This document shows, in pieces, positions 38,082 through 47,045 of a stretch of DNA of 64,000 nt. Origin of the DNA: Clostridium pasteurianum BC1. Lineage in GTDB: Bacteria; Bacillota; Clostridia; Clostridiales; Clostridiaceae. The translations under genes and the position numbers were made by a program. Below the pieces are notes generated by a model. The model saw nothing but the letters and a program-made list of their open reading frames with translations. It was not told the DNA's origin and searched no databases. The stretch is from positions 2,046,001 to 2,110,000 of the forward strand of contig NC_021182.1 in assembly GCF_000389635.1 (NCBI RefSeq). The letters are read 5' to 3'. Each line of letters begins with the position of its first letter. Positions within the stretch are counted from its first letter, which is position 1.

Positions 38082-38130
38082 AAAATCATGGAATATGCAT
38101 ATAATAATGCTTATTCCATGATTTTATTTT
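38082..38130 (+). terminator. Terminator of tRNA-Leu
   Basis: AAAATCATGGAATA and TATTCCATGATTTT form a 14-bp stem followed by ATTTTTT, 11 bases after the CCA. Confidence 0.8.
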
Positions 38131-38141
38131 TTGGAGGAAAA

Positions 38142-39749
38142 ATGAATAATAAAAGAAAAGCCTATGGATATGTAAGATTATCTAATGATGAAGATAAAAA
38201 GCAAAATTCACTACAAAACCAAAAAAGGATTCTTATAGATTATGCAGAAAATAATGAATATAATTTAATTAAAATTTTTGAAGATGATAATGTATCAGGA
38301 ACGAATTTTAATAGAAAAGGAATATATGAATTAATAAAAGAAGTAGAAAATGGAGATGTAGATATTGTTCTTATCAAAGATTTATCAAGAATAGGAAGAA
38401 ACAAGGTTTATTCTTCAATTTTTTTAGAATATCTAAGACGATTAAATGTAAGGGTTGTATCTATAACGGAAAGTCTTGATAATTTTAATGATAATGATTA
38501 CATGTTAATTAGTTTTAAACAAATGTTAAATGAACAATATGTTGAAGATACAAGTAAGAAAATAAAAGCTGGTTTTGAACAAAAGCAAAAGGATGGATTA
38601 GTTATAATACCACCATTTGGATATAAGAAAAATTTAAAAACAAAGAAGATAGAAATAAATCATGAATGTGCTGAAATTGTAAGAAAAATATACAATTTAT
38701 ATATTGATGGGAATGGAATAAAAAAGATAGCTTCGTTATTGACATTACAAGGTATTCACACACCATCTTGGTATCAGAAGCAAATATACGATAAGATATA
38801 TCAACCAGGGAAAAAATGGATTGAACAAGATTTCTGGAGTGATAGAACTATTTCAACAATACTTGAAAATGAAGCTTATATAGGAACTTTAAGATGCGGA
38901 GTATCGGAAAGATCTGTAATCTATAGATACAAGAAAAGATTGCCTAGAGAGGAACATATCATTCATAGAGGATTCTATCCATCTATAATAACAGATGCAC
39001 TATGGGAAAAAGTTCAAGATATAAAGAAAAATAAGCCAAATAATAGAGATAAAAATATTAAAAATTCAAGAATACATAAATATGCAGGATTATTAATATG
39101 TAGAGATTGTGGAGCTAGCTTTGTAGCTAAAAATCGATTTTGTAATAGCAAAAAATATGTTGAATATGTGTGTAATGCCTATCATAGATATGGAAATAAT
39201 GTTTGTTCTTCCCATAGGATAAAAGAAAAAGATATAGATATTATGTTATACAATTATTTAAAAAGTGTGAGAAAGGCTGTGGGAAAAAATGTTTTTGGAA
39301 TGGCTGATTTCATTAAAAAATTTGATTAAGGAAAGCCCAATTATTCAAATGAATTTTATAAAATACAATATGAAGTAACAAATTTAAAAAATGAAATAAA
39401 AGAATATGCAAAACAACTTGCAAGAAATTTAATTACAGAAGACTTGTTTAAAGAACTAACAAGAGAGAACAGTGAGAAAATTTTATTATTAGAAAAACAA
39501 ATAGATAGCTTAGTAGATATTAATAAAATCAGTAAAGATGCAAAGCTATTACTAAAACAGGCAATAATTTTGTTAGACAAAATTTTAGAAAAACAGGAAA
39601 TTAATAACGAGGATATACAAATATTAATTAATGAAATTTCAATAAAAGACAATAAAAACGGGACGTTAGATTTTCAAGTAAAACTGAATAATTCATTGGA
39701 AAAGAATACAAGTTTATTTGAGGTTTTTACTAAAATGATAAGCTATTGA
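38142..39749 (+). pseudogene. Large serine recombinase split by one in-frame stop
   Basis: From the ATG at 38142 (after TTGGAGGAAAA) 395 codons run to TAA at 39327. They cover the catalytic resolvase domain (YGYVRLSNDEDKKQNSLQNQ with the active Ser, LIKDLSRIGRN), the recombinase domain and a zinc-ribbon-like CRDCGASF...C region. The same frame continues after the stop, without a shift, for 140 more codons encoding the coiled-coil and beta C-terminal part (KEYAKQLARNLI...EINNEDIQILINEIS). These align with the second recombinase's C-terminus. Such integrases are normally 500-550 residues, so a single nonsense change splits a 535-codon gene. The shortened protein keeps catalytic and DNA-binding domains but lacks the synaptic coiled coil. 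Confidence 0.85.
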
Positions 39750-39788
39750 TAGATATATTTATGATGATTTAATTATGATGATTTAATT

Positions 39789-40001
39789 ATGGATATAAGA
39801 GAAAGTTTAGCCTACAGTAAAGATTTAATTACTGAAAAGTTAAAAAATGAAAGCGATTTAAGTGTTATGTCATTAATTATAGAAGATAATCATCCAAGAA
39901 TAAATAAAGTTGTACATAAATATGATGGAACTTCTAAGTGGGAGGACATTCTAGAAAAGATAATTATTAATCACTTAAAATCAGATGAATTGCTTGATTA
40001 A
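39789..40001 (+). CDS. Small protein of unknown function between the recombinases
   Basis: This 70-residue acidic protein (DIRESLAYSKDLITEKLKNE start) has no recognised motif. The ATG lacks a clear ribosome site, and the preceding DNA holds a direct repeat (TATGATGATTTAAT twice). A terminator follows within 40 bases, suggesting a real transcript end. It could be an accessory directionality protein of the recombinase or a leftover gene; coding status is moderate. Confidence 0.45.
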   Translation: MDIRESLAYSKDLITEKLKNESDLSVMSLIIEDNHPRINKVVHKYDGTSKWEDILEKIIINHLKSDELLD

Positions 40002-40035
40002 GCAAAAATAGAATTATATCATGTGATGAACCAAG

Positions 40036-40065
40036 AAGGAACGCCATTTAGACGTTCCTTTATTT
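40036..40065 (+). terminator. Rho-independent terminator before second recombinase
   Basis: AAGGAACG pairs with CGTTCCTT around CCATTTAGA, then TATTT. Confidence 0.7.
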
Positions 40066-40082
40066 AAAAGGGGAGGAATAAA

Positions 40083-41646
40083 ATGAATGCTTATGGATAT
40101 GTAAGAATTTCAAGAGATGAAGATAATAAAAAAGAAAGTATAGAAACTGAAAAAAAGTTATAGAAGATTTTGCAAAAGAGCAGGGTTTTATTTTAAATGA
40201 GGTTTTTGAGGATAACAATGTAAGTGGATATACATTTGAAAGACCGTAACTACTGCAATTAAAGGAATTAATAGAAAATAAAAAGGTAGATATATTAGTA
40301 GCAAAAGATCTTTCAAGAATAGGCAGACATAATGCAAAGACACTTTTGTTTTTAGATTACTTAGATGAACATAATGTAAGGCTTATGCTTAAAAATGATA
40401 ATTATGATAGCGATAGTGATGATGATTCAATAATTGGAATAAAAACCTGGTACAATGAAATGTATTTAAAAGATTTGAGTAAAAAGATAAAAACTAATAT
40501 AAAGCAAAAACAAAAGGAAGGGCTTGTTATAGTACCTAATTATGGATATATGAAAGACCCTAATAATCCTAAAAAAATAATAGTTGATGAGGATGTAGTT
40601 GATACAATAAAATTAATATTTAGACTTTACATAGAAGGAATGGGCTGTACAAAAATAGCCCATTATTTAAATGAAAAACATGTAGAAACTCCATCAATTC
40701 ATAAGATGAAAAAATTTGATTTTGGATGGAAACCTGACTGGACTCAAAAGGAATTGTGGTATGCAACTAGTGTTAAAAGAATACTACATAATGATGCTTA
40801 CATAGGAACATTAAGATGTGGAGTTACAAGGCTTATAAAGATGAAAGGGAAAAAGGTTAGAGTTCCAAAAGAAGATCAATAGTTCACGAAAATTACTTTG
40901 AGCCGATAATAAGTAAAGAAGATTTTGAATTAGTTAAGGTTCTTGCTGAAAGTAGATACAATAATAGCATAAGAGCCAAGAACCAAAGAATACATAGATA
41001 TGCAGGTATATTAAAATGCGGAGACTGCAATAAGGGATTTGTAGCAAGAAAAAATAAGACAAAAAATTATGAACATAAAATTACATATGTATGTGCTACT
41101 TTTCATAGATATGGCTCAGAATTGTGCAATGGACACAGGCTATTTGAAAGTGATATTGATGAACTTGTACTTGATGAAATCAAAGGGTTACTACATAATG
41201 CAAAGATAAATCTTGATAATATAGATAAAAACATAGAGGAAAAAAGAAATAAGCGTAAGGACTATGATAAAGGCATTGAAATATTAAAAATTAAAGTTGC
41301 AGAACAAAAGGAAGAAATTAAGAATTATGCAAAGCAGCTTGCCAAAGGATTAATTGGTGAAGAAATATTTGAAGAATTGACTAGTGAAGCAAAAGTGGAA
41401 CTGGATAAATTAGAAAAGCTCTTAGTCGAGGCAGAAAATTCAAGAGATAATCATGCAAATGACAAGGAAAAGATAATAAAGTGCATTGAGGTTTTGCAGA
41501 AGATATTAGATAAAAATAAACTCACCAATGCGGATGTTACAATGCTTATTGAAAAGATAGTGGTAACTGAAACGGACGAAGTAGGTAAATATAATATGCC
41601 AAAGCTGGATATTGAGATTAACTGGAATACATCGTTTATTATTTAA
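40083..41646 (+). pseudogene. Second large serine recombinase, multiply inactivated
   Basis: It starts ATG AATGCTTATGGATATGTA after GGGGAGGAATAAA and would be a roughly 520-residue recombinase. Lesions seen: an apparent one-base loss in an A-run near 40151 shifts the frame after ETEK; an in-frame TAA near 40247 follows FERP; a shift near 40878 follows RVPKEDQ. Catalytic-domain residues (LVAKDLSRIGRHN), the recombinase domain (40346-40882) and the zinc-ribbon/coiled-coil C-terminus (40890-41646) are each recognisable. It cannot make a full protein. It is related to, but distinct from, the recombinase at 38142. Its last 160 bases and flank are repeated at 59524. Confidence 0.85.
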
Positions 41647-41767
41647 TAGTCATGAAATTATGATATATTTTGGAACAAAATAGTAATTATTACAGTTTGA
41701 TGATTATTTATGATATAATTTAAAAAAGTAAACCAAATTATAAGTTAATTTAATGAGCAATTGTAAG
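41485..41767 (+). repeat. 283-bp direct repeat, left copy
   Basis: This covers the last 54 codons of the second recombinase plus 120 bases beyond its stop. It matches 59524-59806 in the same orientation with only scattered changes (I estimate over 90 percent identity by eye). The copies are 18 kb apart. Confidence 0.9.
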
Positions 41768-41865
41768 AAATGTTGAATTAAATATTAAACAATAGATAGT
41801 TGACTTTAAATTAAATAGTCAACTATCAATATTTTTGTTGTAGGTATTTTAAACAGAAAGTAAAG

Positions 41866-42450
41866 TTATTTACAGGATAATTCACGCCATTTATTTCCCA
41901 TTATCGGTGGGATATAGATTTTCATTTTTTCTATTAATAGTGAAGGGTTGTCAGAAATTGAAATAAGTTTAATATTTGATTTACTCATAAACCCTTCAGT
42001 ACATATATTTTGAATCATATGTAAAAGAGAGTCAAAGAAATTTGATATATTTAATATACCAATAGATTTTTTATGGATACCAAGCTGAGCCCAACTAAGC
42101 ATTTCAAATAGTTCTTCAAAAGTGCCCAGTCCACCAGGAAGCGCTATGAAGCCATCAGAAAGTTCAGCCATAGTTTGTCTTCTTTCATGCATGTTTTCAA
42201 CTTCAATAAGCCTAGTTAAATTTTTATGAACCATTTCACTGGAAAAAAGTCCTTTAGGCATAACCCCAATAACTTTTCCATTATTTCTTAAAACCTCATT
42301 TGATATTACGCCCATAAGTCCTATTCTTGAACCACCATATACTAATTCAATTTCGCTTTTAGCTAATATTTTTCCAAGTAGTTTAGCATTTTCTTTATAT
42401 TCTGGACGGAACCCTAGATTAGAGCCAGAATAAACACAGATTCTTTTCAT
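41866..42450 (-). CDS. LOG-family phosphoribohydrolase
   Basis: This 194-residue protein has a Rossmann-like fold with CVYSGSNLG at the start and ALPGGLGTFEELFEMLSWAQ, the PGGxGTxxE motif of LOG/TIGR00730 proteins. Members cleave the N-glycosidic bond of nucleoside 5'-monophosphates, including cytokinin precursors; the bacterial substrate here is not known. The ATG follows AGGAGGTAATATCT. It is 57 bases after the YdcZ-like gene on the same strand, likely co-transcribed. Confidence 0.92.
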   Translation of the reverse strand: MKRICVYSGSNLGFRPEYKENAKLLGKILAKSEIELVYGGSRIGLMGVISNEVLRNNGKVIGVMPKGLFSSEMVHKNLTRLIEVENMHERRQTMAELSDGFIALPGGLGTFEELFEMLSWAQLGIHKKSIGILNISNFFDSLLHMIQNICTEGFMSKSNIKLISISDNPSLLIEKMKIYIPPIMGNKWRELSCK

Positions 42451-42507
42451 AGATATTACCTCCTGTAAAGATGTTTTATGTATTAAAATCTAAGTATAAA
42501 TTTTTTA

Positions 42508-42963
42508 TTAATGAGTTTGAATAATATAAACACCTAAGACTAACAAAATAACACCTAGAGATCTTAGTGGAGTTAGTAAATGAATTTGATTGCCTAATAA
42601 TCCAAAATGATCAAATATGACGGCAAGGATTATTTGACCACATATAATAAGACTAAACATATTGGCAAATCCAATTTTAGAAGAAGTGAATATGGTTGTA
42701 AATATATAAAATGCTCCTAATAATCCTCCTATGAACATCCACCAACTTGTATTTTTAATATTATTAGCAGTAGGTAATGTGCTAGAACCATTTAATACTG
42801 TAAAGAAGAATACTATTGCAAGACCTAGTGTCCCTACACCAAAGCTAATGAGGGATGAAAGTATAGGGTTTCCTATTTTTGAACGAAGTTCTCCATTTAT
42901 ACCAACCTGTAAAGTCAAGGCAAATCCAGATACTAATGATAGTAAGTAATATGTAAATATCAT
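42508..42963 (-). CDS. YdcZ/DUF606-type small membrane transporter
   Basis: This 151-residue protein has five hydrophobic helices. LQVGINGELRSKIGNPILSS and WWMFIGGLLGAFYIF are the repeat signatures of the DUF606 (YdcZ) branch of the drug/metabolite transporter superfamily. Substrate unknown. The ATG follows TTGGAGGTTATAGT. A divergent LysR regulator starts 113 bases away and may control it together with the LOG gene. Confidence 0.88.
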   Translation of the reverse strand: MIFTYYLLSLVSGFALTLQVGINGELRSKIGNPILSSLISFGVGTLGLAIVFFFTVLNGSSTLPTANNIKNTSWWMFIGGLLGAFYIFTTIFTSSKIGFANMFSLIICGQIILAVIFDHFGLLGNQIHLLTPLRSLGVILLVLGVYIIQTH

Positions 42964-43076
42964 ACTATAACCTCCAATACTTTTATTTGTTGATTAACTT
43001 TCATAAAGCAATTATAATTAATATACTGGTATAAGTAAAATTAATATTTAATATAGGAGGTATATTAAATTTTTAT

Positions 43077-43964
43077 ATGCATATTAATCTTGAACTTTAC
43101 AGAATTTTTTATATTACTGCCAAATTAGGAAGTATATCTAAAGCAGCAAAAGAACTTTTCACATCACAGCCGGCAGTTAGCCAGTCTATAAAATTATTAG
43201 AGGAAAATTTAGAAGGACAATTATTTCATAGAACGTCAAGAGGAGTTTCTCTTACCTTAGAGGGTGAGGTATTATTCAAATATATAGAGCAGGGTTATGG
43301 ACTTATGCAGACCGCAGAAAGAAAATTTTTAGAACTAAAAAATCTTAATTTGGGTCAGGTAAGAATAGCTGTATGCAGTACAATATGTAAATATTATCTT
43401 ATGAAATATTTGGAAACATATAACTTAGCATTTCCGAATATAAAAATTTACGTCAAGGATCAGTCAACACAAAAAATAGTCCAAGCATTAGAGTCAGGTG
43501 AGATAGATATAGGAATTTTAAATATGAACATAAAGAACAATGATTCTATTAGTATTATTAAAACATTTAAAATACAAGACTGTTTTGTAGTGGGGGAAAA
43601 ATACAAATATATTTGCGAGAGAAAGATAACGTTGAATAAATTGGTAGATAATTATCCCATTATTATGCTGGAGAAAGGTGGCAATACTAGAAATTATATA
43701 GATAATTATTTTAGTACATATGGACTAAAAGTATTGCCGCAAATAGAGTTAAGTAATATGGAACTATTGATTGAATTTGCTAAAAAAGGATTGGGAGTTT
43801 CTTGTGTTATAAAAAATTATATTCAAAGGGAATTGGAGCAAAAACAATTATATGAAATTTCTATTAAAGAAAAAATTCCTGAAAGAATTATGGGAATAGC
43901 AATAAAGAAAGATATTCCTATGTCTACAGCCGCAGAGAGGTTTATCAAATTTATTAAAGATTAG
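43077..43964 (+). CDS. LysR-family transcription regulator
   Basis: This 295-residue protein has an N-terminal winged helix (LYRIFYITAKLGSISKAAKEL, QPAVSQSIKLLEENL) and a periplasmic-binding-like effector domain from about residue 90. It lies divergently from ydcZ-LOG and 34 bases upstream of the LUD gene on its own strand, so either could be its target. A TAGGAGGT site lies 16 bases before the ATG, slightly far. Effector unknown. Confidence 0.9.
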   Translation: MHINLELYRIFYITAKLGSISKAAKELFTSQPAVSQSIKLLEENLEGQLFHRTSRGVSLTLEGEVLFKYIEQGYGLMQTAERKFLELKNLNLGQVRIAVCSTICKYYLMKYLETYNLAFPNIKIYVKDQSTQKIVQALESGEIDIGILNMNIKNNDSISIIKTFKIQDCFVVGEKYKYICERKITLNKLVDNYPIIMLEKGGNTRNYIDNYFSTYGLKVLPQIELSNMELLIEFAKKGLGVSCVIKNYIQRELEQKQLYEISIKEKIPERIMGIAIKKDIPMSTAAERFIKFIKD

Positions 43965-43998
43965 ATTATTTATTTAGAAATTTAGTTATAGGAGTGAG

Positions 43999-44646
43999 AT
44001 GAATATGGATATAAACGTTTCATGGTATATTGAGAAGCAAGTTGAGAGAACTATAAAAAACCTAAATAACCGTAACATGGAAGGATATTATATTAATAAT
44101 AGAGAGATGCTATTTCACAAATTAAAAGAGCTTATAGTTAAAGGTTCTACAGTTGGTGTAGGAGACTCAATGACTCTTTTTGAAACTGGAGTAATAGATT
44201 TTTTAAGAAGTGGAAATTTTAATTTTTTAGACAAATATGAAGATAAATTGACAAGTGATGATAAAAGAGAGATATATATTAAAAATTTTTCTGCTGATAC
44301 TTTCATTTGTAGCACAAATGCAATAACTGAAGGTGGTGAATTATATAATATTGATGGAAATGGAAGTAGAGTTGCTCCAATGCTCTATGGTCCTAAACAA
44401 GTTATTTTTGTAATTGGGATAAATAAAATTGTTAAAAATATAGAAGAAGCTGAGAAAAGAGTAAGGGACTATGCTGCCCCAATTGATGCAAAAAGATTAA
44501 ATAAGGATACACCTTGTGCAAAGCTTGGATATTGTGTTGATTGCAAAAGTGAAAATAGAATTTGTAATGATTTTGTGGTAATTAGAGGGCAGTTTATTAA
44601 GAGAAGAATAAAGGTATTAATTGTTGGAGATGTTTTAGGTTATTAA
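43999..44646 (+). CDS. LUD-domain protein (lactate-utilisation/DUF162 type)
   Basis: This 215-residue protein carries the LUD fold: GSTVGVGDSMTLFETGV, a central STNAITEGGELYNIDGNGSRVAPMLYGPKQVIFVIG and a Cys-rich tail (CAKLGYCVDCKSENRIC). Some clostridial LUD proteins have such cysteines. The family includes LutB/LutC subunits of lactate oxidation, but stand-alone members have no defined function. It probably forms a unit with the LysR gene just upstream. Either of two ATGs (43999 or 44005) could be used; TAGGAG is closer to ideal for 44005. Confidence 0.85.
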   Translation: MNMDINVSWYIEKQVERTIKNLNNRNMEGYYINNREMLFHKLKELIVKGSTVGVGDSMTLFETGVIDFLRSGNFNFLDKYEDKLTSDDKREIYIKNFSADTFICSTNAITEGGELYNIDGNGSRVAPMLYGPKQVIFVIGINKIVKNIEEAEKRVRDYAAPIDAKRLNKDTPCAKLGYCVDCKSENRICNDFVVIRGQFIKRRIKVLIVGDVLGY

Positions 44647-44998
44647 AAAATTGAGTATGTTGTCTTTGAAATGTTAAAAGTCTACGTTATATCCGTTAAG
44701 GTGAGATACATGATAAGTAATGACTGATATTTAATTTAGTTCATAAATTTCTAATAGGTTGAATTAAGTAATGATTATCATACTAGTGTGATATAGTAAA
44801 ATAATGTGTGCTAAGGATTATTTATAATATTTAGAATACACTTTATTGTTTTATTCTATTAAAAAAGCCGCTACTTTAAATGTAACGGCTTTGTAAATTC
44901 TTTGTTTCTATACCTCTAATATACCATAAAACGGTAAAAAAGTCAAATCTTATAATGTTAGTACGAAAGTAGTATAAAGTATTAGAGGTGATAATTTT
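44647..44998 (+). other. Gene-free gap before a methyltransferase gene
   Basis: No coding frame. A hairpin AAAGCCGCTAC/GTAACGGCTTT (44864-44892) has its T-run on the minus strand. ACCTCTAATA at 44912-44921 is an exact inverse of TATTAGAGGT at 44980-44989, which overlaps the methyltransferase ribosome site, so pairing could hide it if both are transcribed. TATAAT at 44951 is a candidate -10 lying between the two arms. Confidence 0.5.
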
Positions 44999-45913
44999 AT
45001 GGAACAAAAAAGCATGACAGCACTCGTAAGTGCTTTTTCAAGAGCGTATCATTCAACGCAAAATACAGATAAAGTATTTGATGATTATTTTGCAAAAAAA
45101 ATCTTAACGCAGAATGAATACGAACAAATAGCAAATAATATGTCAAAAGGAATAGGTTTCTTCAATCCAACTTTTGTGGGTACACAGGAGGAGGCTTTGC
45201 GATGGATTGTTAATAATCAGTTATCTCCATCTCCGCTAGGTAGAGCAGCATTTGCAGAAAAATCACTTGAAAGTGCTATACAAATTGGGGCAAAGCAGTA
45301 TTTGATTTTTGCTGCCGGATATGACACATTTGCATATCGCCAGACTGACTGGGCATCGAAAATTCAAATCTTTGAAATTGACCACCCAGCTACCGGTGCT
45401 GACAAGCAAAAACGCATTCAATCAGTATCAGCAGAAAGGCCTGCAAATCTACACTATGTGTCTGCAGATTTTAGAGAAAACAATTGGCAAAGCAACTTGC
45501 TTGGCTGTGCGCAATTTGATCAAAGTAAAATTAGCTTTTGCAGTTTGCTTGGAATAAGTTATTATTTGTCTAAGCAGGTCTTTAAAGAAACAATCAATAC
45601 GATTTCAAGCTTTGTGCCAAAAGGCAGCAGTATTGTTTTTGATTATCCTGATGAGGATACTTACACTGATAAAGCTGGAGAACGAGCCAAAAAGCAAGCA
45701 GCGATGGCTGGTGCTGCAAACGAAAAAATGCTTGCAAGCTATTCTTATATGGAATTGGAAAAGCTATTAGCCGATAGTAATTTTTTGATTTATGAGCATT
45801 TGACACCTAATGAAATAACAGACCAGTATTTCAAAAAATATAATGAAGCAAATCCAAAGCATCCAATGACAGCTTTTGATAATGTAAATTATTGTTTGGC
45901 TGTCAAAAGATAA
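44999..45913 (+). CDS. SAM-dependent methyltransferase, leucine carboxyl methyltransferase type
   Basis: This 304-residue protein resembles the TIGR00027/LCMT branch. SLESAIQIGAKQYLIFAAGYDTFAYR is the SAM-binding region, QIFEIDHPATGADKQKRI holds the acidic ribose-binding residue, and ISYYLSKQVFKETINTI follows. These enzymes methylate small-molecule or protein carboxylates; many are in secondary-metabolite loci. Codon use is richer in GC than its neighbours. Its last 20 codons recur at 61955, showing this gene lay at the edge of a duplicated segment. The ATG follows AGAGGTGATAATTTT. Confidence 0.85.
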   Translation: MEQKSMTALVSAFSRAYHSTQNTDKVFDDYFAKKILTQNEYEQIANNMSKGIGFFNPTFVGTQEEALRWIVNNQLSPSPLGRAAFAEKSLESAIQIGAKQYLIFAAGYDTFAYRQTDWASKIQIFEIDHPATGADKQKRIQSVSAERPANLHYVSADFRENNWQSNLLGCAQFDQSKISFCSLLGISYYLSKQVFKETINTISSFVPKGSSIVFDYPDEDTYTDKAGERAKKQAAMAGAANEKMLASYSYMELEKLLADSNFLIYEHLTPNEITDQYFKKYNEANPKHPMTAFDNVNYCLAVKR

Positions 45914-45977
45914 AAACAAACTTGATAAATTGCGCATCAGGCTATATTTATTGTATTGTATAATTAGAGATAAAAAC

Positions 45978-46086
45978 ACAGTTTCGGTTGGTAGTCCGAA
46001 CCTATCTATATGCTTATAGATAGAAGTATCCTTCCCTCCTGGGGTCGTCCATTCTCTATGTTCAATTTTATTTTACAGGAGGAAAT
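45978..46086 (+). promoter_or_regulatory. yjdF-motif riboswitch, copy 1
   Basis: CAGTTTCGGTTGGTAGTCCGAACC, then a perfect 8-bp hairpin (TATCTATA/TATAGATA, 46003-46022), then CCTTCCCTCCTGGGGTCGTCC. CCTCCTG (46035-46041) is the exact inverse of CAGGAGG (46076-46082), the ribosome site, so translation control by sequestering is plausible. It immediately precedes a DUF2992/YjdF gene, where yjdF-motif RNAs occur; these are known to bind azaaromatic compounds. The family call rests on gene context plus structure, not a covariance search. Confidence 0.8.
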
Positions 46087-46091
46087 TTTAA

Positions 46092-46508
46092 ATGAAAATT
46101 AGCATTAAATTTACCGTATTTTTTGAAGGTGTATTTTGGGTAGGTGTTTTTGAGAGAGTATCTGGAGAAAAATATGAAGTTTCAAAGGTTATATTTGGTA
46201 TTGAGCCAAAAGATTACGAAGTGTATGATTTTGTATTAAAAAACTTTTATAGTTTAAAGTTCAGTAATTCCTTATCAATTGCCGAATCTAAAAATAAAAA
46301 AATAAACCCTAAAAGACTTCAAAGGGAAATTAAAAAAGAAACAGAAAATAGTGGAGTAGGAACTAAAGCACAACTTGCTATAAAATTACAATATGAAGCA
46401 AACAAGGAAGAAAGAAGAAAAAATTCAAAGAAAAAAAATGAACAAGAAAAAGAGCGGCAATTTGAATTACGACAACGAAAGAAGAAGGAAAAACATAATG
46501 GGCATTAA
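46092..46508 (+). CDS. yjdF: YjdF/DUF2992 family protein
   Basis: This 138-residue protein begins with a beta-rich half (FTVFFEGVFWVGVFERVSGEKYEVSKVIFG, in parts) and then NPKRLQREIKKE...VGTKAQLAIKL, followed by a strongly basic/acidic helical tail (EERRKNSKKKNEQEKERQ). This is the DUF2992 pattern of Bacillus YjdF. Function is not established; because its riboswitch binds azaaromatics, a role in handling such toxic compounds is inferred. The ATG follows AGGAGGAAATTTTAA. A truncated second copy is at 62204. Confidence 0.9.
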   Translation: MKISIKFTVFFEGVFWVGVFERVSGEKYEVSKVIFGIEPKDYEVYDFVLKNFYSLKFSNSLSIAESKNKKINPKRLQREIKKETENSGVGTKAQLAIKLQYEANKEERRKNSKKKNEQEKERQFELRQRKKKEKHNGH

Positions 46509-46605
46509 TTCTTTATAATGTATAGTGCATAATTTTTATTTAATATACTTTAAATTTAAATTAATTATCCTATAGGGTATAATTATAATTAAGGGTGTGA
46601 AATAA

Positions 46606-46881
46606 ATGGGTGCTGAAAAAATAAAAGTTGACTTGAATTTATCTAATGATTTAATACCTCTTTTAAAAGAGCTCGGACTTTCAAAATCTTTAAATGATAT
46701 AACAATATCAATAGCTATAGCATTGTTTACGAGTAAATCAGTGTCCCTTGCTCGTGCAGCTGAAATATCAGAAATGGATCTTTCAGATTTTATTACTTTA
46801 CTCAAAAATAAAAATATACCGTGGAATGAATACACAGAAGATGAATTTCATCTTGATGAAATTGCATTAAAAGATTTTTAA
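46606..46881 (+). CDS. UPF0175 family small protein
   Basis: This 91-residue protein matches UPF0175: KIKVDLNLSNDLIPLLKELG, then an alternating hydrophobic helix, SLARAAEISEMDLSDFITLLKNKNIPWNEYTEDEF. The middle looks like a helix-turn-helix. UPF0175 proteins often sit beside PIN-domain toxins as possible antitoxins, but no such partner is seen here; the next intact genes are a separate putative toxin pair. The ATG follows AAGGGTGTGAAATAA. Its 3' end recurs at 62450. Confidence 0.85.
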   Translation: MGAEKIKVDLNLSNDLIPLLKELGLSKSLNDITISIAIALFTSKSVSLARAAEISEMDLSDFITLLKNKNIPWNEYTEDEFHLDEIALKDF

Positions 46882-46950
46882 GAGTAATCCACTTTTAATC
46901 TGTTGAAATTTTTTTGGTTAGGTAAATTTAATAAAAAACTACCATGACAT

Positions 46951-47011
46951 AACGCCACCTTGAGGGGCGTGTGTCGAAGACGTACGGGTTCAAGTCCCGT
47001 CACCTGCACCA
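46951..47011 (+). tRNA. 3' half of a tRNA-Leu (remnant, likely attachment-site scar)
   Basis: CCTTGAGGGG (anticodon-loop region), GTACGGGTTCAAGTCCCGT (T-arm, same 20 bases as the intact tRNA-Leu at 37985) and CACCTGCACCA (3' acceptor strand with CCA) are present. The matching 5' acceptor strand GCAGGTG is absent upstream, so it is not a functional tRNA. 3' tRNA halves are what integration into a tRNA gene leaves behind. Confidence 0.75.
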
Positions 47012-47016
47012 AATGG

Positions 47017-47045
47017 AACTACTCATGGAATATGGGTAGTTTTTG
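47017..47045 (+). terminator. Terminator following tRNA remnant
   Basis: AACTAC(TC) pairs with GGGTAGTT around ATGGAATAT, then TTTTG. Similar ACTACTC...GGGTGGTTTTTT hairpins lie at 49635 and 62611. Confidence 0.65.

Larger units (their letters stand above)
45842..47011 (+). repeat. Duplicated module, left (longer) copy
   Basis: From the 3' end of the methyltransferase through the yjdF riboswitch, yjdF, the UPF0175 gene and a tRNA-Leu 3' half, this segment recurs at 61955-62604 in the same orientation. The right copy lacks about 510 internal bases (the end of yjdF and most of the UPF0175 gene). The riboswitch part is almost identical. Confidence 0.9.

Noticed and set aside
38073-38141. Extended start of the first recombinase
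   Set aside because: These 23 codons are the tRNA terminator hairpin; the ATG at 38142 with TTGGAGGAAAA is the proper start.
46951-47011. Functional tRNA gene
   Set aside because: No 5' acceptor or D-arm partner could be found; the sequence is only the 3' half.
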